Source of the DNA: Chitinophagales bacterium
Lineage (GTDB): Bacteria; Bacteroidota; Bacteroidia; Chitinophagales; Chitinophagaceae
Length of the DNA: 61,893 nt
Reading direction: 5' to 3'
Assembly (NCBI GenBank): GCA_017303455.1
Contig: JAFLBM010000024.1
Coordinates: forward strand, 1 to 61,893
In this document: one piece after another, positions 1-7,625 of the stretch
How the letters are laid out: every line of letters starts with the position of its first letter
How positions within the stretch are numbered: position 1 is the stretch's first letter
Made by a program: the position numbers and the translations under genes
Notes under the pieces: model-generated
Told to the model about the DNA's origin: nothing
Databases searched by the model: none
What the model saw: only the letters and a program-made list of their open reading frames with translations

Positions 1-163
1 CATTCACCACGGCAATACCGCCCTGGGCATACTTAGTGTTGGTTTCATCAGCGGTAGCTTTCGTCATCACGACTACTTTCTTATCCGGAAATTCCTGCGC
101 TACTTTTAACGCATACGTAAGGCCTGCAATACCGGAACCAATAACCAGAAAATCTGTCTGCAT
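1..163 (-). CDS. nadB: L-aspartate oxidase, N-terminal part (cut by window edge)
   Basis: The first 54 residues are visible; the rest lies beyond the window. They start MQTDFLVIGSGIAGLTYALK, an FAD-binding dinucleotide fold with a GxGxxG motif at residues 9-14, followed by TKYAQGGIA, the conserved segment of L-aspartate oxidases. NadB oxidises L-aspartate to iminoaspartate, the first step of de novo NAD synthesis, in the cytoplasm. The start at 163 fits the fold, whose first beta strand begins within a few residues, and a good promoter lies just upstream. Succinate dehydrogenase flavoproteins share the fold, but the AQGGIA context favours NadB. Confidence 0.85.
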   Translation of the reverse strand, partial: MQTDFLVIGSGIAGLTYALKVAQEFPDKKVVVMTKATADETNTKYAQGGIAVVN

Positions 164-180
164 ATCATTGTTTATTCCCT

Positions 181-210
181 CAAATGTACTGCATCAGTTT
201 TTCCCTGCAA
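181..210 (-). promoter_or_regulatory. Bacteroidota-type promoter of nadB
   Basis: On the minus strand, TTG (210-208) is followed after 19 nt by TACATTTG (188-181), an exact match to the TTG-N19-TAnnTTTG consensus of Bacteroidota housekeeping promoters. Transcription would start roughly ten bases before the nadB ATG at 163. Confidence 0.6.
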
Positions 211-227
211 GCAACTGTTGAAAGGAA

Positions 228-692
228 TCATTGTGGCGCTGTGTATTTTACAATATCAATCCCTATTCCATTCGGATCAATAATGGCAAAATGGCGGTCG
301 CCCCAGGTCTCATTACGCAGTTCCACTTCAATGGGAATCCCCTTCCTTTTTATTTGGGCATGTATTTCATCCACATCCTCCACTTCAATAGTGAGGTAAA
401 CACCTTTACCCGGAAACGAGGATTGGAAAACGGGCTGCTGTGAAGGATGACCGGGTTGTAAAAAACTGATCATATCTTCTCCATCGGGAGTTTGCAGTAA
501 AACAAACCACTCGTTCTCAAATTTTATTGTAAAACCTAATACGGAGGTGTAGAATTCTTTTGTCTCATCCAATTTTGGTGTTACAATGCCTGCATTCATT
601 TTCATACTTATCGGTTTATTATTTTTTGATTGTTTTTCGGTGGTCACGGCCAGCAATCCTGTCGCCAGCAGTGACATTATCAGTGTTTTCAT
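228..692 (-). CDS. VOC (glyoxalase/bleomycin-resistance fold) family protein
   Basis: The core from residue 30 onward (MKMNAGIVTPKLDETKEFY) is a single vicinal-oxygen-chelate domain with the usual TxDxxxxFYxxxLGF-like opening and a C-terminal DPNGIGIDIV strand. Substrate is unknown. The open frame has 29 extra N-terminal residues (MKTLIMSLLATGLLAV...) resembling a weak signal peptide; relatives usually begin at the internal Met, so position 605 is an equally good start and would make the protein cytoplasmic. It follows the GyrI-like and WYL-regulator genes on the same strand, 15 bp after the first, and may be part of that set. Confidence 0.8.
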   Translation of the reverse strand: MKTLIMSLLATGLLAVTTEKQSKNNKPISMKMNAGIVTPKLDETKEFYTSVLGFTIKFENEWFVLLQTPDGEDMISFLQPGHPSQQPVFQSSFPGKGVYLTIEVEDVDEIHAQIKRKGIPIEVELRNETWGDRHFAIIDPNGIGIDIVKYTAPQ

Positions 693-707
693 CTAGTTAT
701 GATTTAC

Positions 708-1157
708 TTAAATGCCAATTTGCACTTCTGTGAGGTTATTAGCCGGATTATTAAAATCCATATAGAGATATTGCTCCCGGCAAAAACCTGTCATCTGTTT
801 GCCATTGGCGTATATATCCCCGATCACCCGGTCATAGGTTTCATACAAATGATCCCAGGCTCCATGATGCAAAACACTCACACAATTAAAGGGAGGTAAT
901 TCTTTAAAAAGAAAAACAGATTCTTCTGCCGGTTCTTTATTTACCGGCAAACAGATCTCCAGGGTAAAAATGGTATCCGGTTTTCCATCTGCGCCATTAT
1001 AGATCCAATGCAACGGACCTGTTGGGAGTAAATGCCGGCGGGCTGCTTCCGCATAGAGTTGCTCTGCCACATTGCCCACAAATTGCTGGATATCTTTCAG
1101 GCTGGTCCGGGTGGTAAAGAAAATAACCGGGATAGCTGGAATTGACTTTTGATTCAT
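708..1157 (-). CDS. GyrI-like / effector-binding domain protein
   Basis: 149 residues forming one small-molecule-binding domain of the GyrI-like (AraC effector-binding) type, without a DNA-binding part. Typical features are the N-terminal IPVIFFTTRTS strand, the FTLEICLPVNK central strand and the ELPPFNCVSVLHHGAWDHLY segment. Stand-alone members bind hydrophobic ligands; the ligand here is unknown. It lies 76 bp downstream of the WYL regulator on the same strand and 15 bp before the VOC gene, a grouping suggesting a small sensing or detoxification cassette (inference). Confidence 0.8.
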   Translation of the reverse strand: MNQKSIPAIPVIFFTTRTSLKDIQQFVGNVAEQLYAEAARRHLLPTGPLHWIYNGADGKPDTIFTLEICLPVNKEPAEESVFLFKELPPFNCVSVLHHGAWDHLYETYDRVIGDIYANGKQMTGFCREQYLYMDFNNPANNLTEVQIGI

Positions 1158-1233
1158 AGTTTTTCTGTTTTGTTATACAAAAAAACGATGGAGTAGTGAC
1201 AGCCCTGTGTCAGGATGTTTTAAACGATAAAAA

Positions 1234-2181
1234 TTATTTATAATGCTCCGCCAGCTCCCGGAGCAGTTTCTTCACTACTTCTTTCAGTGAGGACGGTGAT
1301 TCTATCCGGGCTGAATTGGTGTACATCAGCAACCAGCGGCAAAAAGGCTCAGGATGAGAAGTGAGAAACCGCATATGAACCCTTCCTTCTTTTTCCTCCT
1401 GAGATACAAAGCCCTGGTAATATTTCTGTAATAACATATATCGGGCTGCTTCTTTATCAAAACTGACGATGATCTCCTGCAGTTCTCTTTCCTCGGTCAT
1501 TTGCTGAATATATTCTTTCAACGAAGGATGCGGGGTATCATCAAACAGTTCCTCTTTTATGATGAGTTTCCGGATTCGGTCCAGCCGGAAATCACGGTAA
1601 TCTTTCCGTAACCGGCACCAGCCGATAAAATGCCAGGCCTGTGCATAGTAAAATAAACCGATCGGTTCGGCATCTCTTACTGTTGTTTCCTCTTTATACG
1701 AAGAGAAATATTCCAGGTGGATCACTTTCTTATCAACAATGGCCTGGTGCATGCTGGAAAGATATAGTTGTTCCGAAGTATTTACCGGCACAGGGCCTGT
1801 GTGAACAGCGATCCGCTCATCCAGTTGCTCCACATAGTCCTTATCAGTTGACCTTAATACTGCTTTGATCTTGAACATTGCCGTATCAAAATGCTTCTTA
1901 ACAGAAGCATCCGTAAACTGTTGTACCAACTTTCCTCCCAGCAATAAAGAGGAAGCTTCGTCCTGTGTGAACATGACCGGGGGTAAACGGTAGCCCTCCA
2001 TAATGGAATAACCAATACCTGCCTCGCCAATTATAGGGATACCACTTTCATCCAGTGCTTTTACATCACGGTATACGGTGCGGAGGCTGAGATCAAAACG
2101 ATCGGCCAGCTCCTGTGCGGTGACTCTTTTTTTGCTTTGCAGGTGTACTAATATGGCGTGGAGACGATCTACCCTGTTCAA
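1234..2181 (-). CDS. YafY-type transcriptional regulator (HTH + WYL domain)
   Basis: Residues about 3-58 form a DeoR-like winged helix (MNRVDRLHAILVHLQSKKRV, then TAQELADRFDLSLRTVYRDV). A linker and a WYL ligand-sensing domain follow (around 140-235: VIHLEYFSSYKEETTVRDAE, GLFYYAQAWHFIGWCRLRKD, FRLDRIRKL), then a C-terminal WCX extension. The 315-aa length is usual for YafY/WYL regulators. These proteins bind DNA and respond to ligands or nucleic acids. Being first in a co-directional row with the GyrI-like and VOC genes, it may control them and itself; no operator was identified. Confidence 0.9.
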   Translation of the reverse strand: MNRVDRLHAILVHLQSKKRVTAQELADRFDLSLRTVYRDVKALDESGIPIIGEAGIGYSIMEGYRLPPVMFTQDEASSLLLGGKLVQQFTDASVKKHFDTAMFKIKAVLRSTDKDYVEQLDERIAVHTGPVPVNTSEQLYLSSMHQAIVDKKVIHLEYFSSYKEETTVRDAEPIGLFYYAQAWHFIGWCRLRKDYRDFRLDRIRKLIIKEELFDDTPHPSLKEYIQQMTEERELQEIIVSFDKEAARYMLLQKYYQGFVSQEEKEGRVHMRFLTSHPEPFCRWLLMYTNSARIESPSSLKEVVKKLLRELAEHYK

Positions 2182-2233
2182 TGGATTGGTTTTAGACCGG
2201 CTAAGATACAGCTTACACTAAAACAGCTTTATT

Positions 2234-2905
2234 TCATTTTGAATGAATATAGGCAATAGCTCCTTTTGTGATCAGCAGTTGCGCTATTCCGTAGGTGAGC
2301 ATAATAATAAGCCCGGCTGCTTCAAACGGCTGGTAAAATTTATTGATAGCTAATACGGAATCGGATAAAATAAATAAAACAGCCCCGGTCATCATCAACT
2401 GTCCGGCTATACTGTTTTTAATAAAAAGCATATGCAGTGCCAGCAATAACATAAAACTGATAACAATACCATAGACAGGCACGGGCACTTTCATATCAGC
2501 CAAGTGGGGATAAAGCAGCGTTATCAATGCAGCGTAGTAAACTGCAACAATTGCCAGCAGCCACCACCTGCTTTTTACCTGTTCATTAACCCTGACCTGG
2601 TGAAAGAAAAGAATATAGAATAAATGCGCAATCAAAAACGCTGATAAGCCCAGTAAAAAGAAGAGGGGTTTCTCCTGTTGAAACATCAGCAATACATCAC
2701 CCAGCCAGGAAAAAGCCAGGGCAGCGATGATCCATTTTTTAAGTGCCGAAGAAATTGTATTGACAGAAGAAATAAAGTAAATGATCATGACGATCATTAA
2801 TAAAGGCTTGGTGACTCTTTCCAGCCAGGGGCTGTCTATGTACATACCAGCAATATTTCCTGTCAGCACTAACAGGAAAAGTATGACCCAATTAATTTTC
2901 TTCAT
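2234..2905 (-). CDS. YhhN family membrane protein (lysoplasmalogenase-like)
   Basis: 223 residues, almost entirely hydrophobic, with about eight membrane segments. The family signature is visible in the segments around FSWLGDVLLM (residues 65-74) and LFILSDSVLAINKF (177-190), where the Asp residues are conserved in YhhN/TMEM86 proteins. Animal members hydrolyse the vinyl-ether bond of lysoplasmalogen; the role of bacterial members is largely untested. The start lies 8 bp after the ispG stop, so the two genes are probably co-transcribed, with no evident functional link. Confidence 0.85.
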   Translation of the reverse strand: MKKINWVILFLLVLTGNIAGMYIDSPWLERVTKPLLMIVMIIYFISSVNTISSALKKWIIAALAFSWLGDVLLMFQQEKPLFFLLGLSAFLIAHLFYILFFHQVRVNEQVKSRWWLLAIVAVYYAALITLLYPHLADMKVPVPVYGIVISFMLLLALHMLFIKNSIAGQLMMTGAVLFILSDSVLAINKFYQPFEAAGLIIMLTYGIAQLLITKGAIAYIHSK

Positions 2906-2913
2906 ATTGCAAG

Positions 2914-4938
2914 TTATGGTTCTATCCAGGCTTCGTTCTCCTTCAGCAGGCTGATCAGTTCATCCACCGCCACCTCACTGTTCACATTTTTCTTCACCAC
3001 TTCTTTTCCTTTATACAAAGTGATCTTGCCGGGGCCGCTCCCCACGTAGCCAAAATCAGCATCGGCCATTTCGCCGGGACCATTTACAATACAACCCATA
3101 ATGGCGATCTTCACTCCCTTGAGATGATTGGTGCGGGAACGGATCTTTGCTGTTGTTTCCTGCAGGTCAAATAAAGTACGGCCGCAACTCGGACAACTGA
3201 TATATTCTGTTTTCGAGATCCTTGTCCGGGTGGCCTGCAAGATGGAGAAAGCCGTATTATTAGTAAACTGGTAAATATCTTTTACTTCCAGGTAGGTTCT
3301 GCCTTTGGCTTTTATATTTCCCCCGTCCGACCCGGTCATCCGGGCGGGCATCTGTGCCTTGCTGCTATAGCCCAAACAGATACCATCTCCAAAACCATCC
3401 AAAAGTAATGCACCTGTTTCAGCAGCAAAATGGATCAGATGTTCATCCGGCGTTTGCCAGCTGCTGTCTGTTATCAATACAACCGGGTTTTTGATATTCC
3501 TGTTTTGCAATTCAATAAACATACGCCGCACCGATTGCATTGCATTCTGATTGGTACTGCTCAGGCAAATAACCACAGAAGGGTCATTCGCCAGTTTATC
3601 CAAAAAAGTATAATTGTTAATAGCTGTTGCATCACTGAAACAATCAACCATTACAAAATTGATATACTCACTTTTATCTTCAGCATCAACAAAACCGCTG
3701 TCCTGGAAAATCGGGTAGTATTTTGCTTTATCGGCTCCGGACCAGGCAGCCGGGAAAACAATCACTTTGAGAGTGCCTGGTAAAGCAAAATCCAGTAACT
3801 GGTGGCCGGTAAAAATATAATCTGCTGCCGCATCACCAATATTCCATTTATCGGTTACGGCATCGTAAGTATAGCCCACACTTTGTAAATGAGCAGGAGT
3901 TATTTTTTCTATTTTACTCAGGTCAGCAATAACAATGGGCACATGTTTATTCCCGATATTATCTACCGCAAAAGTTTCCCTCCGCTGGTAATTAAATGGA
4001 TCGTAAGACACTTTCCCGATAGCAGGTATCAAAGCCCCTCCTGCGGAGGGGTTGGGGAGGCTATATCTTTTCACCAGGTCTTTACAAACCGGTATCTCCA
4101 ATTCAGGATCTTCTGTCAGTGAAACACGGATCGTATCACCGATTCCATCTTCCAGTAAGGAGCCGATGCCAATTGCCGATTTTATTCTTCCATCTTCCCC
4201 ATCGCCTGCTTCCGTAACGCCTAAATGCAAGGGGTAACATTCTCCAAATTCATCAAACATGGTTTTGATCAGCAACCGGTAGGCCTGTACCATTACCTGC
4301 GGGTTGCTGCTCTTCATGCTCAGGATGATATTATGATAACTTTCATACCTGGCAATCCGCAAAAATTCCATCGCACTTTCCACCATACCCATCGGTGTAT
4401 CGCCATAACGGCTCATGATACGATCACTCAGTGAACCGTGATTGGTGCCAATCCGCATGGCTGTACCATATTCCTTGCAGATTTTTACCAGAGGAGTAAA
4501 CCGTTCTGTGATCCGTTCAATCTCTTCTGCATAATCCGCATCAGTATATTCGATCAGTTCAAATTTTTTCTTGTCCACATAATTTCCGGGGTTCACTCTT
4601 ACTTTCTCCACGATCCTTGCAGCGATCTCGGCTGCATTCGGCGTAAAATGAATATCTGCAACCAGCGGTGTTGTATATCCCCTTTTGTGCAATTCATTTT
4701 TAATATTGAGCAGGTTCTCTGCTTCATTTTTGGAAGGGGCAGTAATGCGTACCAGTTCAGCACCGGCTTCGATACAGCGGATGCTCTGCTCCACGGTGGC
4801 AATGGTATCCATCGTATCTGTCGTGGTCATTGTCTGCACCCGGATCGGGTTGAAATTACCAAGCAGGAGATCGCCGATCTTTACTTCTTTGGTAGCAAGA
4901 CGTTTATAGTGAGTGAGTGATTCGCTGTAAAATTCCAT
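2914..4938 (-). CDS. ispG: 4-hydroxy-3-methylbut-2-enyl diphosphate synthase, long form
   Basis: Converts methylerythritol cyclodiphosphate to HMBPP in the non-mevalonate isoprenoid pathway using a 4Fe-4S cluster. The N-terminal TIM barrel is clear (VQTMTTTDTMDT, VADIHFTPNAA, RIGTNHGSLSDRIM). The C-terminal cluster domain has C582 and C585 (SCPSCGRT), C616 and E623 (GCIVNGPGE), the expected ligands. At 674 aa it is the long form of Bacteroidota, plants and Chlamydiae, which carries an extra domain between barrel and cluster domain. Residues 292-303 (SLPNPSAGGALI) come from an inserted palindromic repeat at 4031-4065, just after LVKRY and before the YDPFNYQRRET segment. Own promoter at 4972-4979. 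Confidence 0.96.
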   Translation of the reverse strand: MEFYSESLTHYKRLATKEVKIGDLLLGNFNPIRVQTMTTTDTMDTIATVEQSIRCIEAGAELVRITAPSKNEAENLLNIKNELHKRGYTTPLVADIHFTPNAAEIAARIVEKVRVNPGNYVDKKKFELIEYTDADYAEEIERITERFTPLVKICKEYGTAMRIGTNHGSLSDRIMSRYGDTPMGMVESAMEFLRIARYESYHNIILSMKSSNPQVMVQAYRLLIKTMFDEFGECYPLHLGVTEAGDGEDGRIKSAIGIGSLLEDGIGDTIRVSLTEDPELEIPVCKDLVKRYSLPNPSAGGALIPAIGKVSYDPFNYQRRETFAVDNIGNKHVPIVIADLSKIEKITPAHLQSVGYTYDAVTDKWNIGDAAADYIFTGHQLLDFALPGTLKVIVFPAAWSGADKAKYYPIFQDSGFVDAEDKSEYINFVMVDCFSDATAINNYTFLDKLANDPSVVICLSSTNQNAMQSVRRMFIELQNRNIKNPVVLITDSSWQTPDEHLIHFAAETGALLLDGFGDGICLGYSSKAQMPARMTGSDGGNIKAKGRTYLEVKDIYQFTNNTAFSILQATRTRISKTEYISCPSCGRTLFDLQETTAKIRSRTNHLKGVKIAIMGCIVNGPGEMADADFGYVGSGPGKITLYKGKEVVKKNVNSEVAVDELISLLKENEAWIEP
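4031..4065 (-). repeat. Palindromic GC-rich repeat, copy inside ispG
   Basis: The plus strand reads AAAGCCCCTCCTGCGGAGGG GTTGGGGAGGCTATA. The core is an inverted repeat CCCCTCC-tgc-GGAGGGG. In the ispG frame it encodes SLPNPSAGGAL without interrupting the gene. A near-identical 34-nt copy in the same orientation and frame lies in dabA (28444-28477). Confidence 0.85.
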
Positions 4939-4971
4939 GAGAAATAAGAAATATGAAAATCAGGTAATGTG

Positions 4972-4979
4972 CAAATTTA
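4972..4979 (-). promoter_or_regulatory. -7 element upstream of ispG
   Basis: Minus-strand TAAATTTG is an exact TAnnTTTG match 33 nt before the ATG at 4938. A TTG triplet (4998-4996) lies 16 nt upstream, shorter than the usual 19, so the -33 box is uncertain. Confidence 0.5.
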
Positions 4980-5046
4980 AACAACTAAACGAATGCAAGG
5001 TTCAGAACATTTGGCTGTCAATTGGCACATTACTGAAAAGATAGCA

Positions 5047-5670
5047 CTACCAGTCTTTCGACTGCCCGCCTCCACTTTTGGCCTTTTCTTTCTGGAGACG
5101 CTGTTGCACTTCTTTTTCTTTTTGTTCCAGCAGTTTCAGACGTTGCTCGGCCTCTTTCTGGTTCATTTTTGGTTGCTGTTGCTGTTTTTGCTGCTGCTCC
5201 TGTTTTTTCTTTTTATTATCCTCTTCTTTCTTTTTGGGAGGCTCTTTCTTTTTCAGTTCAATAAGGGCTTTTTGTAGATTTTCACGGGCTTCCTGGTCGT
5301 CGGGGTTTAATTTCAAAGCACTTTTATAAGCATCAATACTTTCTTCCAGCTTTTTTTCTTTGCTTAAAATGGCGCCTTTATTATACCAGGCCTTACTTCT
5401 TATGGCAGCATCTTTTTCCAGTGTTGCCAGTTCCGTATACATTTTCTTAGCATCCCCGGGTTTGCCCAGCTTATACATAACAGCAGCGAGGTTAAATTTA
5501 GCCGTTACATTAACCGGTTGCAGTTTCACCGCTTCCGTAATTTTTTTTTCTGCATCTTCAAATTTTCCCTGGCGGTAAAGATCATTGCCAGCCACAATAA
5601 GTTCGTTTACTTTCTGCGCAGGCAGTTGAAGAAATGCCCCCAGGGTTAGTATCGTTACTAAATACCTCAT
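5047..5670 (-). CDS. batC: BatC-like exported TPR protein
   Basis: The N-terminus MRYLVTILTLGAFLQLPAQK looks like a signal peptide. TPR motifs follow at about residues 22-135 (ELIVAGNDLYRQGKFEDAEK; AWYNKGAILSKEKKLEESID). The tail (about 140-207) is low-complexity K/E/Q/P with a poly-Q stretch, probably coiled coil. The ATG overlaps the batB stop (ATGA), so the two are translationally coupled. BatC with BatB belongs to the Bacteroidota 'aerotolerance' Bat operon, thought to act at the cell envelope; the biochemical role is unsettled. Confidence 0.82.
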   Translation of the reverse strand: MRYLVTILTLGAFLQLPAQKVNELIVAGNDLYRQGKFEDAEKKITEAVKLQPVNVTAKFNLAAVMYKLGKPGDAKKMYTELATLEKDAAIRSKAWYNKGAILSKEKKLEESIDAYKSALKLNPDDQEARENLQKALIELKKKEPPKKKEEDNKKKKQEQQQKQQQQPKMNQKEAEQRLKLLEQKEKEVQQRLQKEKAKSGGGQSKDW

Positions 5671-6668
5671 GCTTTTATTCGCTTTGCTTCGGGAATAAAA
5701 TGCTCAACCAGTAATAATAAGAACATAGCACCCGCAAACCACATGAACAATGTTTTATAATTCACCAGTGAGATATCGCTGAATGCTTTCCGTTCGATCT
5801 GCCCCAACTGTGCTTTGATCTCTTTCACTGCATCATCACTGCTTTGCAGGCGAACATACACACCGTTGGTTGTAGCCGCTACCTGTTTCAGTACTTCTTC
5901 ATTCAATTTAGACAGCACCACATTGCCGGCTTCATCCAGTTTATTTTGCCCGGTGGCAGGATCGGTGATCGTTGATCCTTCCGGCGAACCCACTCCGACT
6001 GTATTGATCAGTACACCCTGCTCCGCCAGCTTTTCTGCCGTAGCTATGGCTTGTGCATCATGCTCTTCCCCATCACTGATGAGGACGATCGCCTTGAACC
6101 TTCTTTCTTTAATATTAAAGGCGTTTACACTCATCGTGAGTGCATCACTTATCAGTGTTCCCTGCTGCGGTACGGCATCAGGCGTAGCGGAGGAAACAAA
6201 GAATTGCGCAGCACCATGATCCGTTGTCAATGGCATTTGAATATAGGCTTTGCCCGCAAATAATACCAGGGCTATACGGTCGTCGGGCATTTCATTCATC
6301 AGCTTATTGACAAACTGTTTGGCTCTTTCCAGCCGGTTGGGTGCCAGGTCAGCGGCCAGCATACTTTTACTCACATCCATGGCCACAACCACATCAATTC
6401 CTTTACGGGTCACACTATCTGCATCACCGGATTTTCTCGGGTTCATTGCTGCAATAACACCCACAGCAAATCCGAGCGATAACAAAATGAATTTGGAAGT
6501 AAAAAGTACCGGTGAAAATGATTGGGTAAGAACAGCCACCAGTTTTGCATCACCCATTTTCGTTCTTACTTTCTTTTTCCATTGCAGCAGCAACAGGAAA
6601 AGCAGCAGGAAAACAAGAACAGCTGCCAGCAGCCAGATATAGTAATAGTATTGAAACCGAAAATTCAT
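5667..6668 (-). CDS. batB: BatB-like membrane protein with von Willebrand A domain
   Basis: Two N-terminal membrane segments (about 9-29 and 58-75), a VWA domain (about 90-290) and a C-terminal membrane helix (about 308-325). The MIDAS metal site is intact: D98-V-S100-K-S102, a Thr in PLTTDHG and ISDGEEHD. In canonical Bat operons batA comes before and batD and batE follow, with moxR and DUF58 genes. Here only batB-batC are present, between a beta-lactamase gene and ispG, so either the operon is split or this is an extra copy. Whether the protein is BatA or BatB is not certain; the following BatC-like gene favours BatB. Confidence 0.82.
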   Translation of the reverse strand: MNFRFQYYYYIWLLAAVLVFLLLFLLLLQWKKKVRTKMGDAKLVAVLTQSFSPVLFTSKFILLSLGFAVGVIAAMNPRKSGDADSVTRKGIDVVVAMDVSKSMLAADLAPNRLERAKQFVNKLMNEMPDDRIALVLFAGKAYIQMPLTTDHGAAQFFVSSATPDAVPQQGTLISDALTMSVNAFNIKERRFKAIVLISDGEEHDAQAIATAEKLAEQGVLINTVGVGSPEGSTITDPATGQNKLDEAGNVVLSKLNEEVLKQVAATTNGVYVRLQSSDDAVKEIKAQLGQIERKAFSDISLVNYKTLFMWFAGAMFLLLLVEHFIPEAKRIKA

Positions 6669-6728
6669 TATCGCTAAATGGCAAAATCTGTGCTAAAACA
6701 GTTTATCTCTTTAATGAATCTGCCAAAG

Positions 6729-6757
6729 TCTCCCCTTTAGGGGAGATTTAGAGGGGT
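6729..6757. repeat. Short GC-rich palindromic repeat at the bla 3' end
   Basis: TCTCCCCTTTAGGGGAGA (palindromic) followed by TTTAGAGGGGTT. It resembles the palindromic elements at 4031 and 28444 in style (C-run, short loop, G-run, trailing GGGG tract) but differs in sequence. It lies just past the beta-lactamase stop codon and could also act as a processing or termination hairpin. Confidence 0.5.
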
Positions 6758-7606
6758 TTACATTTTCCCCTCGAAAAAGCCAAGCTGTTTCAGGATATCC
6801 TTCAGTATTTTCATCCGTACTGTTACCATATCAAAGTTTTTATCCTTTGATTCCAGGTTCAGCACAAAAAAGTAAGGATGGTTATTTTCCTCGATCCAGC
6901 CCACGACCCAGCCCAGGTGTTTCCCTGTTTGTTCGTTCCAGAAACCCCAGCCGGTTTTATAGCCCAGGCGATAGTTAGTATTATTCTCAAACAGCATGGC
7001 CCTTTTCACCGTTTCCTGGTTGGTCTTGAAGAAACCGGGTAGTTCATCGAAGTATAATTTTTTCACCAGGCCCAGTTGCTGATCCGGTGTTACTTTAATG
7101 GAATTATCTAACCAGAACGTATCAATAGCTGAAGTGATCACCACTTTATCGGTATCGGATTTTTTTCCATAGCCCAGTGCATTCAGGTAGTTCTGCATGG
7201 TATCCTTACCAATACGCCGGGCCACTTCCTGGTAATAAGGAACGGCTGATGCCCGGAAAGCATCATACATGGTCAGGTCTTTGTTCCAGCTATCGAAGGA
7301 ACGGGTTACCCCATCCCATTTAATGACCATACTATCGCTGCTGATCTTTCCTGTTTGCAGACCGATGAGTGAATTCACAATTTTAAAAGTAGAAGCTGGT
7401 AAAAAACTGCTGTCGCGGTAGCGGGCCAGGTTATAAACGGTAAACTTACCGGTGCCATTATCCATCAGGGCAAAACAGCCCTCCGTTTTATTCTCGTCAA
7501 AATATTTCTTCAGGCTTTCATCCTGGTTCACATTATTTGGCGTACAGGATTGTACTAAAAAGGACAGTACCGCACTATAAAAAATAACTCTCATCGCTGT
7601 TTTCAA
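6758..7606 (-). CDS. Class D (OXA-type) beta-lactamase, predicted lipoprotein
   Basis: A lipoprotein signal ends LVQSC (Cys21). The class D motifs appear in order: S72-T-F-K75 (catalytic Ser and carboxylated Lys), S120-A-V122, a Trp at 165 in DTFWLDNS, and K217-T-G219 with GWGFW after it. Motif YGN is changed to Y146-G-K148. Length 282 aa is normal. It should hydrolyse beta-lactams from the cell envelope; spectrum cannot be predicted. The gene has its own -7 element, sits among chromosomal genes, and shows no flanking mobile element, so it looks like an intrinsic rather than recently acquired enzyme. A penicillin-sensor role (BlaR-like) is unlikely because there is no second domain. Confidence 0.92.
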   Translation of the reverse strand: MKTAMRVIFYSAVLSFLVQSCTPNNVNQDESLKKYFDENKTEGCFALMDNGTGKFTVYNLARYRDSSFLPASTFKIVNSLIGLQTGKISSDSMVIKWDGVTRSFDSWNKDLTMYDAFRASAVPYYQEVARRIGKDTMQNYLNALGYGKKSDTDKVVITSAIDTFWLDNSIKVTPDQQLGLVKKLYFDELPGFFKTNQETVKRAMLFENNTNYRLGYKTGWGFWNEQTGKHLGWVVGWIEENNHPYFFVLNLESKDKNFDMVTVRMKILKDILKQLGFFEGKM

Positions 7607-7613
7607 TTTGCGG

Positions 7614-7621
7614 CAAAGTTA
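7614..7621 (-). promoter_or_regulatory. -7 element upstream of the class D beta-lactamase
   Basis: Minus-strand TAACTTTG exactly matches TAnnTTTG and lies 7 nt before the ATG at 7606, implying a very short or absent leader. No -33 TTG at the right spacing was seen. Confidence 0.45.
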
Positions 7622-7625
7622 GCCA

